The notes: generated by a model not told the origin, from the letters alone. Shown: positions 8,032 through 14,620, numbered from the stretch's first letter. The stretch: 22,965 nucleotides of DNA from an uncultured Kiritimatiellota bacterium (GCA_934635045.1 CAKTZA010000062.1:1-22965), one strand, 5' to 3'. Numbers and translations are program-made.

Positions 8032-8450
8032 TTCGACGCCTCCGCCGCCGCGCCGCGCGCCGCGCCCTTCGTCCCGAAGAGGCGCTGCAGCGCCGCCTCG
8101 ATCCGCCAGGGGTAGAACATCCCGTACATGCCGATGACGGCGAGGACGTAGGCGAAGGCGACGAGGATCTGCACCGGGGCGAAGCCGCCGTCGGGCAGGT
8201 GCGGACGGAGAACCGGGAAGAGCTCGGCGGGAATCAGCATGAAGATGCCCATCACGGCGCGCGTCAGGAGGTGCTTCGGCATCCAGATGACCGTGAGATA
8301 CGACAGCACCGCCGCCATGATCCACACCTGGCCGGGGAAGCGCTTCAACAGCATGTCGAAGACGTCAATGCCGATGGTGTGGCATTCGTACGCGGTCCAG
8401 AACCACGCGAAGACAACGAGAAACCAAGTCAAGGCCTTTTTTGAATTCAT
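8028..8450 (-). CDS. Small membrane protein of unknown function
   Basis: 140 residues that I do not recognise. There are about four hydrophobic segments: near residues 8-22 ('TWFLVVFAWFWTAYE'), 40-55 ('VWIMAAVLSYLTVIW'), 62-80 ('LTRAVMGIFMLIPAELF') and 92-112 ('VQILVAFAYVLAVIGMYGMFY'), then a short basic, alanine-rich tail. Its stop overlaps the start of the phosphate cotransporter by four bases (ATGA), so the two are translationally coupled. It is the first gene of the operon, with a promoter directly upstream. The coupling suggests an accessory role for the transporter, but nothing in the sequence shows it. Confidence 0.8.
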   Translation of the reverse strand: MNSKKALTWFLVVFAWFWTAYECHTIGIDVFDMLLKRFPGQVWIMAAVLSYLTVIWMPKHLLTRAVMGIFMLIPAELFPVLRPHLPDGGFAPVQILVAFAYVLAVIGMYGMFYPWRIEAALQRLFGTKGAARGAAAEASK

Positions 8451-8458
8451 CGCCGCGT

Positions 8459-8467
8459 ATTATACCA
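8459..8467 (-). promoter_or_regulatory. Extended -10 promoter of the small membrane protein-phosphate-lactate operon
   Basis: On the minus strand TGG-TATAAT, with TATAAT at 8464-8459, ends 8 bp before the ATG at 8450. A weak -35-like TTCCCC sits 18 bp upstream. The predicted RNA start is within a few bases of the start codon. The proposed mobile element ends about 40 bp further upstream and leaves the promoter intact. Confidence 0.5.
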
Positions 8468-8497
8468 AAAAGCCTCAGGGACGGGGAAGCGGGAACG

Positions 8498-8507
8498 CCC
8501 CCAACAG
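8498..8507. repeat. Left flanking direct repeat (candidate target-site duplication)
   Basis: CCCCCAACAG, identical and in the same orientation to 9425-9434, directly abutting the left inverted-repeat end of the proposed mobile element. Confidence 0.65.
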
Positions 8508-8548
8508 CAGGGCTTCAGCATGAAAGGCGATCCGCTCCCTGCGCGACA
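8508..8548 (+). repeat. Left terminal inverted repeat
   Basis: Outer box 8508-8525, spacer 8526-8534, inner box 8535-8548. Within this one end, GCAGGG (8507-8512) can pair with CCCTGC (8537-8542), and TTCA (8514-8517) with TGAA (8521-8524) around GCA, so each end could also fold into its own hairpin. Confidence 0.65.
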
Positions 8549-9382
8549 GCCGACGCGCATTCTGGCCCGTCGGCCCGACAGTCGCCCGAACCGTCCTGCG
8601 AGGAATCGCCGCCATCGCCACACGTCAGCCTATATGACGTGCCAAGGCATTCCCCTCGGCAGAATGCGTCTCAACAAGCGAAAGCCCCGAGGCGATGGGC
8701 GATCCTCTCCGTCCTCTCGCGCGACTGTCGGCTCCTCCGGGCCAAGGGCGACGGACGTCGCCGCTTCGCGAGGATCTGCGACTGTCATGCAAAGTCAAGG
8801 GAGGGTGAATGTGTCCTGCGCAAGACAGAAAAAACGTTGCGTGAGGAGCGGGCGGGACGCCGAGCGGAGAGAGACGGACGGACGAAATGCGCCGCAGAAG
8901 CGCAACGCGCTTCGGAGGGAAGGTCGCCGAAGGCGATCGCGTAGCGACGCGCGAGCGCCCGCGTTCGCCGCGCGCGCCGCGAAGGACGCGCGGGGCGAGG
9001 ATCCGGCTTCGCGGCGACGAAGCGCCGCACGGTGATTCGCGGATGCGGGCGGCGGGAGCGGACGCTCGGCGAACGGCAGCGAGGCCGAGGACGGCACGCA
9101 AGCGCGCGATTGAGGCCGCAGGCCGAAATGGCCGAAGCGCAGCGGAGGCCTACGCGCGACGCGACGAACTCGACCAGAAGTCGCCAACGCGGCGCGCTTC
9201 GGGGCCGCAGCGGAGCGGACCGCTTGCCGGACGAGGCGAGTTGGGCTGGACTGCGGCCTGCGGCTGACCTCGCGGTCGCCGCACGGCCGACAGGACGCCC
9301 AAGTCGCCCGTCCGGAAGCGCGAGCACCGTTGCCCCGAAGCGCGCCGCACGTCGGCAAGCGACAAGATGCACAGCAGCTTAT

Positions 9383-9424
9383 TGTCGCGCAGGGAGAGAG
9401 GCATCTTTTCATGCTGAAGCCCTG
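9383..9424 (-). repeat. Right terminal inverted repeat
   Basis: Complement of the left end: inner box 9383-9396, a 10-nt spacer of unrelated sequence, outer box 9407-9424. The spacer differs from the left copy while both boxes are identical, which suggests selection on the boxes rather than a recent simple duplication. Confidence 0.65.
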
Positions 9425-9434
9425 CCCCCAACAG
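9425..9434. repeat. Right flanking direct repeat (candidate target-site duplication)
   Basis: CCCCCAACAG, an exact copy of 8498-8507. It ends 7 bp before the complement of the mlaE stop codon (9442-9444). Confidence 0.65.
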
Positions 9435-9441
9435 CCGTATC

Positions 9442-10188
9442 TCAGCTCCAGACGTTGCTGATGACGGCGATGAGGCCGTCCGACACGGCGATGGCGACGA
9501 TCGAGCCGACGACGGCCGAGGTCGCCGCGTGCCCGACGCCGTCCGCCGTCGATTTCGTGCGCATCCCGGCCGCGCAACCGATGAGGCCGACGAGAAGCCC
9601 GAAGCCCATGCTCTTGACGAGACCGAAAAGGATCATGGAGACGGTCGAGATCGACGTCACGTGCTGCCAGTAGACCGTCTGCGGCACGTGCATCGTCTCC
9701 AGCACGAGCGCGCCGCCCACGAGCCCCGCGATCTCCGCGAAGATCGTCAGGATCGGCATCGCGAGAACCGCTGCGACGACGCGCGGCAGCACGAGGAATC
9801 GGACGGGCGGCAGGCCCATCGTCGTCAGCGCGTCCAACTCCTCGTCGACCTTCATCGTGCCGATCTCCGCCGCGAACGCGCTGCCCGTGCGGCCCGCGAG
9901 GATGATGGCCGTGATGATCGGTCCCAGCTCGCGGAAGAGCGCGATCGCGAGCATGTCGGAGACGTAGACCTCGACGCCGAACATCTGGAGCGCCGCCGCG
10001 CACTGGAACGCGAGGATGACGCCAAGGAGGAAGCCGACGCCGACCGTCACCGGGAAGCCGTCGAACGAGGCGCGCTGGAACGCCAGCGCCGAATCGCCGA
10101 AGCGGAACTGACGCGGATGCGCGAGCGCCGACACCGCGCAGCAGGCGGACTCGCCGAGAAACGACAGGAAGGAAATGAAGTCGCGCAT
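9442..10188 (-). CDS. mlaE: MlaE-family ABC transporter permease
   Basis: 248 residues, typical of the MlaE family (about 250-260). The N-terminal amphipathic helix is followed by 'FPVTVGVGFLLGVILAFQCA', then the family core 'FRELGPIITAIILAGRTGSAFAAEIGTMKVDEELDALTTMGLPPVRFLVLPRV' (residues ~88-142) and a C-terminal 'GFGLLVGLIGCAAGMRTKSTADGVGHAATSAVV'. MlaE is the inner-membrane permease of phospholipid/lipophile transport systems that work with an ATPase (MlaF), an MCE protein (MlaD) and often an auxiliary lipoprotein. The start overlaps the lipoprotein stop as TGATG, so they are co-translated. No mlaF or mlaD gene lies on either side; downstream comes only the proposed mobile element. Confidence 0.93.
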   Translation of the reverse strand: MRDFISFLSFLGESACCAVSALAHPRQFRFGDSALAFQRASFDGFPVTVGVGFLLGVILAFQCAAALQMFGVEVYVSDMLAIALFRELGPIITAIILAGRTGSAFAAEIGTMKVDEELDALTTMGLPPVRFLVLPRVVAAVLAMPILTIFAEIAGLVGGALVLETMHVPQTVYWQHVTSISTVSMILFGLVKSMGFGLLVGLIGCAAGMRTKSTADGVGHAATSAVVGSIVAIAVSDGLIAVISNVWS

Positions 10189-10763
10189 CAGAACGAGGCG
10201 AGCGCCGCCGCAACGGCCTGCGAGAACGCCAACGAGAACGCGCGCGAGTAGTTGCCGTCCGCCGCATCCGCCGAGCCTTCGCCACGCGCCGAGGCGAAGA
10301 CCGCGCGATCCTTCAAGAGCAGCACCGTCAGCGCGACCGTCGCGCGCCGTTCACCCGGCGTCCGGCAGTCGAGCGCGAGGCGCGTCACGGTCGTCTCGGC
10401 GGAAACGTCCGTCGTCAGCTGGGACGCGGCCGGAACCGCCGCACGGAACGCGCCGCGCGCGAGGAAGGCGTCCTGCACGGCGCTCTTCAGGAGCGCGGCG
10501 GGCGGCGCGGCGAACTGGTTGTAGGGGTCAAAGGCGAGCGAGCCGTCCGACCGCAGCACGGCCAGGGCCTTCGCGTCATACGGCGCCCGCACGGACACCT
10601 GCGAAATGCGGACGCTCCCGCGCGACGGGCTCTCGGCCGCCGAGACGGACGCCGCCGACGGCGCGGGCGTGAATTCGATCGTCCAGGTCGAGACTTCCGG
10701 CGGCGCGGACGTCAGGCACCCCGCCAGAAGCGGCAGGGCTACAAGTGAAAGCAAGCGATTCAT
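10188..10763 (-). CDS. ABC-type transport auxiliary lipoprotein (PqiC-like)
   Basis: 191 residues from the ATG at 10763. The N-terminus MNRLLSLVALPLLAGC ends in a clear lipobox (LLAGC, lipidated Cys16), so it is an envelope lipoprotein. The body has the pattern of the ABC-transport auxiliary family: an early strand ('STWTIEFTP'), then 'VRISQVSVRAPYDAKALAVLRSDGSLAFDPYNQFAAPPAALLKSAVQDAF', where 'Y....L..R......FDPYNQFAAPP' resembles the 'YR.....V.Y..YNRWAEPL' segment of PqiC/YmbA. Its coupling to mlaE supports a role in the same lipid transport system, as an outer-membrane anchor. Starts upstream of 10763 lie in the promoter: an ATG at 10772 overlaps the -10 box. Confidence 0.8.
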   Translation of the reverse strand: MNRLLSLVALPLLAGCLTSAPPEVSTWTIEFTPAPSAASVSAAESPSRGSVRISQVSVRAPYDAKALAVLRSDGSLAFDPYNQFAAPPAALLKSAVQDAFLARGAFRAAVPAASQLTTDVSAETTVTRLALDCRTPGERRATVALTVLLLKDRAVFASARGEGSADAADGNYSRAFSLAFSQAVAAALASF

Positions 10764-10770
10764 GTCGCGC

Positions 10771-10800
10771 ATTATACCACACCCCGCCGCACGTCCGCAA
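10771..10800 (-). promoter_or_regulatory. Promoter of the lipoprotein-mlaE operon
   Basis: On the minus strand TTGCGG (10800-10795), an 18-nt spacer, and TGG-TATAAT with TATAAT at 10776-10771. The -10 ends 7 bp before the ATG at 10763, so the predicted RNA starts at or next to the start codon. Confidence 0.6.
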
Positions 10801-10829
10801 GGCGGAACGTGACCGAACAACCCTGTCGC

Positions 10830-12335
10830 CTACTCCTTCAATGGAATCTCCATCGAACGACCGTCCAGACGGAACAGATACCGCACCTCAGGGATGCGCA
10901 AGCCGCCATACCGTGACTGCGGATTCCGAACCTTGCCATCAAACCTTCCTTCGGCCCCAACCGTGTGGAGGGTACCTTGCTCAACGTTGTAACCCAGCGA
11001 ACGATTCGCATCGAACGGATCGCGCGGGACTTCAGACAGGAAATCGGGCACGAGCGCCCCAAGCGTCGACGGGAGACACCCGTTCCGGCGCTTGTAGCGC
11101 GCGACTGCAATTGCCACGCGGCAGGCATCCGTCCCAAAGGTCGCCCGACCCAATGACCGATAACAGGCATTCCAGCCGAAATAGCCATTGACTGCGGAAG
11201 TTCCGCACGCGTTTCGCCGCATCCAGCGAATCTCCGCCGGATGCGCCGCCTGAAACGCCCGAACAGACTCCCACGTGGCCGCCGTCGCAGGAAACGAGTC
11301 GGCCAATGGCTCGATTTCGCGGACGATGTCAGCCAACTCCAAGACGGAACGGTTCGGCTGAAAGAGGTACTCGCGATAGCCGGGAAACGCCAAGACGACC
11401 CTGCCAAGCGCATTCACCAAGGTCTTCAACCCACTTGGCGCCGCCCATGAATCCGGCCACTCGAAACACGCCTTCGGGATGATCATGCCACCGTTGCCTT
11501 CCGCCAACTTCGGCAGCACGTTTCTCGCCCGCAGCACACCACGCCGCCATTCTCGGCGAAAGGCCTCGCGCGAGGCATTCCGCCAGCGCACCAACGCGGC
11601 ATCAATCTCCGACGTCAACCTGTCCGGCAACGTCTCGTCAATCGCCGTCCGCACCAACTCGTCCCATGCGAGCAAGAGAGGCGAGCGCACGTGAAGCATC
11701 ACCGTGCCGTTTTCAAGCCGATAGGAAAGGCGCGCAAACATCTCGCCCAGCCGCAGCAAGTCCTGCGCCGCCGCCTCGGCCTGGCCGCATTCCCGCAGAC
11801 GGCGCGCGCGCAAGGCAACAATTCCCCCGTACAGAAACGCCGTATTCTCAAACTCCCAGAGTTGACTGAACTCAGGATCTGAACTGCCATACCAAAACTG
11901 ATTGCAGCAGGTGCTCCATGCCGATGGATATTGCGCACGCGGGCGTTGCGCCGCCTCGTCCAATGCGGCAAAGAACGCGGCATGCGCCGCCAAGATGCGA
12001 TCCGCCCACGCCTCCGCTTCCTGCGCCGTCAGCACGAGATTCGTATTGACTGTCTGTATCTGACGGTTCCAGCCATCTCGCCGATAGCCACTCACAAAAA
12101 GCCTCTCGGCCGCAGAAAGCGCCAGGCGGTTCGTCGCATCCAGCAAGACGGGAATCATGTTCTCCGCATCCGCAATCGGAAGCACGGGCGGCGGCAGCAC
12201 ATCGCTTACGTCCGGCGGGGCGATGTCTCTTCCCGCCACGAAGAAATACGCGCTCAATCCGGCCAAGGCCCAAACCGCCGCGCCCCCGAACCTCATCAAG
12301 GCCCTCACGACACGGATTCGAGCCATTCTCCGCAT
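10830..12335 (-). CDS. Membrane-anchored hypothetical protein with pseudopilin-like C-terminal motif
   Basis: 501 residues that I do not recognise as a whole. A single hydrophobic segment at about residues 14-33 ('MRFGGAAVWALAGLSAYFFV') after an Arg-rich start suggests an N-in membrane anchor with a large exported domain. The long middle is helical with many Trp and Arg residues. Residues ~406-463 contain 'VAIAVARYKRRNGCLPSTLGALVPDFLSEVPRDPFDA' followed by 'LGYNVEQGTLHTVGAEGRFDG', the Y..xxG.yP.tL..L.P.yl...P.DPF pattern of type II secretion pseudopilin tails. The start lies only 5 nt after the DUF1846 stop; a second ATG at 12326 is possible and neither has a good ribosome-binding site. The gene looks less GC-rich than its neighbours by eye. 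Confidence 0.75.
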   Translation of the reverse strand: MRRMARIRVVRALMRFGGAAVWALAGLSAYFFVAGRDIAPPDVSDVLPPPVLPIADAENMIPVLLDATNRLALSAAERLFVSGYRRDGWNRQIQTVNTNLVLTAQEAEAWADRILAAHAAFFAALDEAAQRPRAQYPSAWSTCCNQFWYGSSDPEFSQLWEFENTAFLYGGIVALRARRLRECGQAEAAAQDLLRLGEMFARLSYRLENGTVMLHVRSPLLLAWDELVRTAIDETLPDRLTSEIDAALVRWRNASREAFRREWRRGVLRARNVLPKLAEGNGGMIIPKACFEWPDSWAAPSGLKTLVNALGRVVLAFPGYREYLFQPNRSVLELADIVREIEPLADSFPATAATWESVRAFQAAHPAEIRWMRRNACGTSAVNGYFGWNACYRSLGRATFGTDACRVAIAVARYKRRNGCLPSTLGALVPDFLSEVPRDPFDANRSLGYNVEQGTLHTVGAEGRFDGKVRNPQSRYGGLRIPEVRYLFRLDGRSMEIPLKE

Positions 12336-12340
12336 TTACG

Positions 12341-13861
12341 TCACTGTTCGCCGTTGAAGAGCGCGTTCGTCGCGTAGTACGGGTCGGACGTGAAGCGGCA
12401 GCCGAGCCGCCGCAGCCCCGCCTCGTCTCCGGGCGTGACCATGTGCGTCATGTGCACCTCGCAGCTGCGCAGCTCGTTCAGCTTCTCCATCGCGATCTGC
12501 GCCGCCGGATTCGTCGTCGAGGAGATCGCGAGCCCGATCAGCGCCTCGTCGAGGTTGAGCGACGTGTAGCCGACCTTCAGGATGTCCTGCTTCATGTGCG
12601 CGATCGAGTGGATGATGTTCAGGCTGATGAGCGGAATCTGCGCCGGAATCCCCGACAGGGTCTTCACCGCGTTCATCACCATCGCCGCCGCCGCGTGCAT
12701 CTCGTCGGAGTTGCGGCCCGTGACGATCCGACCGTCCCGCAGCTGGATCGCCGCACCCGAGACGATCGTGCCGCCGGCCTTGCCCTTGCCTTGCAGCTGC
12801 GCCTCTTCCGCCGCGCGGCGCGCCGCCTCGACGACGACGCGGTCCTCGGTCTTGAGGCCGAGCGAGTCCATCAGCTCCTTCGCGCGCTCGACCATCGAAC
12901 GCGGCGACGAGCCCTCGGCGAACGCGCACTGGTAGCGCAGGAACCGCCGGATCACCTCCTGTTTCGAGGCGTTGCGCACGACCTCGTCGTCGACGATGCC
13001 GAAGCCGATGCGGTTGACGCCCATGTCCGTCGGGCTCTTGTAGGGACAGGCCCCCTTCGTCATCTTCTGCCAGATCGCCACGAGGAGCGGAAAGGCGTCC
13101 ACGTCGCGGTTGTAGTTCACCGTCTCGACGCAGTACGCCTCCTTGTGGTAGGGGTCGATCATGTTCTTGTCGCGCAGGTCGATCGTCGCGGCCTCGTAGG
13201 CGATGTTGAGCGGATGGTCGAGCGGCAGGTTCCAGACAGGGAAGCTCTCGAACTTCGAGTAGCCCGCGACCTTGCCCTGACGGTACTCGTGGTAGATCTG
13301 CGTCAGGCACGTCGCGAACTTGCCCGACCCCGGCCCCGGCGCCGTCACGACGACGATGGGCTTCTCGGTCTGCACGTACTCGTTCTTGCCGTAGCCCATG
13401 TCGGAGACGATCGTGTCGACGTCCGCCGGATAGCCCGCCGTCTTGTAGTGGTAGTAGACCCTGACGCCGCGCCGCTCCAGCTTCGCGCGGAAGAGCTTCA
13501 CGGCCGTCTGATCCTGGAAGCGCGTGATGACGACGCCTCGCACGGTGAGGCCGAGCGAGCGGAGGTCGTCGATGAGCTTCAGCGCGTCGTCCGCATAGGA
13601 GATCCCGAAGTCGGCGCGCATCTTCTTGCGCTCGATGTCGCCCGCGTAGAGGCAGAGGATGACCTCCGCCTGATCCTTCAGCGACTGGAGGAGGCGCAGC
13701 TTCACGTTTGGGTCGTAGCCGGGCAGACAGCGCGCCGCGTGGAAGTCGTTGATGAGCTTGCCGCCGAACTCCAGGTAGAGCCGCCCATACTTCCCCGCGC
13801 GACGCCGAATCTCCTCGGACTGCTCTTTCAGGTATTTCTCGTTGTCAAAGCCAAGTTTCAT
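12341..13861 (-). CDS. DUF1846/UPF0371 family protein
   Basis: 506 residues from the ATG at 13861, the usual length for this family (about 490-505). The N-terminus 'GFDNEKYLKEQSEEIRRR' and 'YLEFGGKLINDFHAARCLPGYDPN' are characteristic, as are 'ARCLPG', 'FGISYADDALKLIDDLRSLGL' and 'NRIGFGIVDDEVVRNASKQEVIRR'. Residues 174-181, 'APGPGSGK', look like a phosphate-binding loop within the family-typical 'VVTAPGPGSGKFATCLTQ'. The C-terminal part ('IPLISLNIIHSIAHMKQDIL', 'DEALIGLAISSTTNP') is also typical. The biochemical role of the family is not known to me; a nucleotide-binding cytoplasmic enzyme is a reasonable guess. It lies between nifU, 62 nt upstream, and the hypothetical gene, 5 nt downstream. 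Confidence 0.88.
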   Translation of the reverse strand: MKLGFDNEKYLKEQSEEIRRRAGKYGRLYLEFGGKLINDFHAARCLPGYDPNVKLRLLQSLKDQAEVILCLYAGDIERKKMRADFGISYADDALKLIDDLRSLGLTVRGVVITRFQDQTAVKLFRAKLERRGVRVYYHYKTAGYPADVDTIVSDMGYGKNEYVQTEKPIVVVTAPGPGSGKFATCLTQIYHEYRQGKVAGYSKFESFPVWNLPLDHPLNIAYEAATIDLRDKNMIDPYHKEAYCVETVNYNRDVDAFPLLVAIWQKMTKGACPYKSPTDMGVNRIGFGIVDDEVVRNASKQEVIRRFLRYQCAFAEGSSPRSMVERAKELMDSLGLKTEDRVVVEAARRAAEEAQLQGKGKAGGTIVSGAAIQLRDGRIVTGRNSDEMHAAAAMVMNAVKTLSGIPAQIPLISLNIIHSIAHMKQDILKVGYTSLNLDEALIGLAISSTTNPAAQIAMEKLNELRSCEVHMTHMVTPGDEAGLRRLGCRFTSDPYYATNALFNGEQ

Positions 13862-13923
13862 TAATGGGGGATGAGATGTGAGGGATGGGGGATGGGAATA
13901 GGGAACGGGGAACAGGGGGGGGG
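13862..13923 (-). promoter_or_regulatory. C-rich intercistronic leader (G-quadruplex-prone on the plus strand)
   Basis: The nifU-DUF1846 spacer has seven runs of three or more G on the plus strand (lengths 5, 3, 5, 3, 3, 4, 9), the last six separated by 2-4 nt loops. The transcript would therefore be C-rich with almost no G for about 60 nt, and has no Shine-Dalgarno site before DUF1846. This fits either a Rho-utilisation-like site or a polymerase-blocking quadruplex on the template strand; both are inferences. Confidence 0.5.
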
Positions 13924-14487
13924 TCAGCGGTGAAGCTCGTCGAGGATCTTCTGGATCTTCTCCTTGCACCGTCCGCAGCCGCCGCCGGCCTTGGTGAAGT
14001 TCGTCACCTCCTCGACGGTCGTGAGCTGGTTCTCGGCGATGACGCGCCGCACCTCGTTCTCGGAGACGCTGTAGCACGTGCAGAGCGTCTGGTCCTCCAG
14101 ATTGCGGTCGGCGTTCTCGCCCGTCTCGTAGTTCTTGATCGCCGCCTCCATCGCCTCGCGCCCCATGACGCTGCAGTGCATCTTCTGCGGCGGCAGGCCG
14201 CCGAGGTAGTCGGCGATCTGCTGGTTCGTGATCTTCTTCGCCTCCTCCAGCGTCTTGCCGATCACCATCTCGGTCAGCGCGGACGAGCTCGCGATCGCGC
14301 TCGCGCAGCCGAAGGTCTGGAATTTCGCCTCGGCAATCCGGCCGTCCGGCCCGAGCTTGAACTGAAACTGCAGCGCATCGCCGCACGCGAGGGAGCCGAC
14401 CGTCGCCGTCCCGTCCGGGTGGTCAATCTTGCCCACGTTCCGCGGATTGCGGAAATGGTCCATCATCTTCTCGGAATAGTTCCACAT
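13924..14487 (-). CDS. nifU: NifU-type iron-sulfur cluster scaffold (IscU domain + BFD-like [2Fe-2S] domain)
   Basis: 187 residues. Residues 1-125 are an IscU-like scaffold with the three ligand cysteines, Cys35 in 'LACGDAL' (with Asp37), Cys61 in 'FGCASAIASSS' and Cys105 in 'KMHCSVMG'. Residues ~133-180 are a bacterioferritin-associated-ferredoxin-like domain with Cys136 and Cys138 ('LCTCYSVSENEVRRVI') and Cys171 and Cys174 ('GGGCGRCKEKI'), expected to hold a permanent [2Fe-2S] cluster. The C-terminal Nfu domain of classical nitrogen-fixer NifU is absent, as in many anaerobes. It assembles Fe-S clusters for transfer to target proteins in the cytoplasm; no nifS/iscS cysteine desulfurase is adjacent. 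A TATAAT lies 11 bp upstream of the ATG, with AAGGG between as a ribosome-binding site. Confidence 0.95.
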   Translation of the reverse strand: MWNYSEKMMDHFRNPRNVGKIDHPDGTATVGSLACGDALQFQFKLGPDGRIAEAKFQTFGCASAIASSSALTEMVIGKTLEEAKKITNQQIADYLGGLPPQKMHCSVMGREAMEAAIKNYETGENADRNLEDQTLCTCYSVSENEVRRVIAENQLTTVEEVTNFTKAGGGCGRCKEKIQKILDELHR

Positions 14488-14498
14488 AACGGGCCCTT

Positions 14499-14507
14499 AT
14501 TATACCA
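14499..14507 (-). promoter_or_regulatory. Extended -10 promoter of nifU operon
   Basis: TGG-TATAAT on the minus strand, TATAAT at 14504-14499, ending 11 bp before the nifU ATG. The sequence TGTGGTATAAT is identical to that before the lipoprotein gene. No convincing -35 box. Confidence 0.55.
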
Positions 14508-14552
14508 CATTTCGGAGGTCGGCGGCGCAGGCCTACGACCTTGACGACCCTG

Positions 14553-14580
14553 ACGCCTCTCCGCGAGGTTTGGGCGTCGG
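14553..14580 (-). terminator. Possible hairpin downstream of the AAA+ ATPase gene
   Basis: Between the nifU promoter and the ATPase stop, GACGCC pairs with GGCGTC about 15 nt away, with an inner CCTC/GAGG pair. There is no T-run, so it is at most a weak or non-canonical terminator. Coordinates are approximate. Confidence 0.2.
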
Positions 14581-14620
14581 TCTTCGGCCCCGACTTTCGC
14601 GCGCTTCCCGGATTCAAGCC

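Larger units (their letters stand above)
8508..9424. mobile_element. Non-coding 917-bp element with bipartite terminal inverted repeats (MITE-like)
   Basis: This is the only long stretch without a gene. Both ends carry the same two-part sequence in inverted orientation: an outer 18-nt box CAGGGCTTCAGCATGAAA (8508-8525, complement at 9407-9424), a 9-10 nt unconserved spacer, and an inner 14-nt box CTCCCTGCGCGACA (8535-8548, complement at 9383-9396). Both boxes match perfectly. The element is flanked by a perfect 10-bp direct repeat. Interior open frames are Arg/Ala/Ser-rich, low-complexity and match no transposase motif I know, so I take the element to be non-autonomous. The interior has many short inverted repeats, for example an 11-bp pair at 8575-8585 and 8721-8731, and TCGCC-GAA-GGCGA near 8930, and a purine-rich plus strand around 8800-8930. 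A structured RNA is therefore possible but unproven. Confidence 0.6.

Noticed and set aside
8032..8325. N-terminal extension of the phosphate cotransporter frame upstream to 8325
   Set aside because: The extra 98 residues are a low-complexity shadow of the overlapping small membrane protein gene; the ATG at 8031 has a good ribosome-binding site and ATGA coupling.
8785..9372. Minus-strand 195-residue frame inside the non-coding element, considered as a transposase
   Set aside because: Composition is almost entirely Arg, Ala, Ser, Pro and Leu with no DDE, HUH, serine- or tyrosine-recombinase motif, and no ribosome-binding site or promoter.
8508..9424. Integron cassette, CRISPR array, tmRNA, RNase P or SRP RNA in the non-coding stretch
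   Set aside because: No attC core sites, no regularly spaced repeats and none of the conserved segments of these RNAs could be found.
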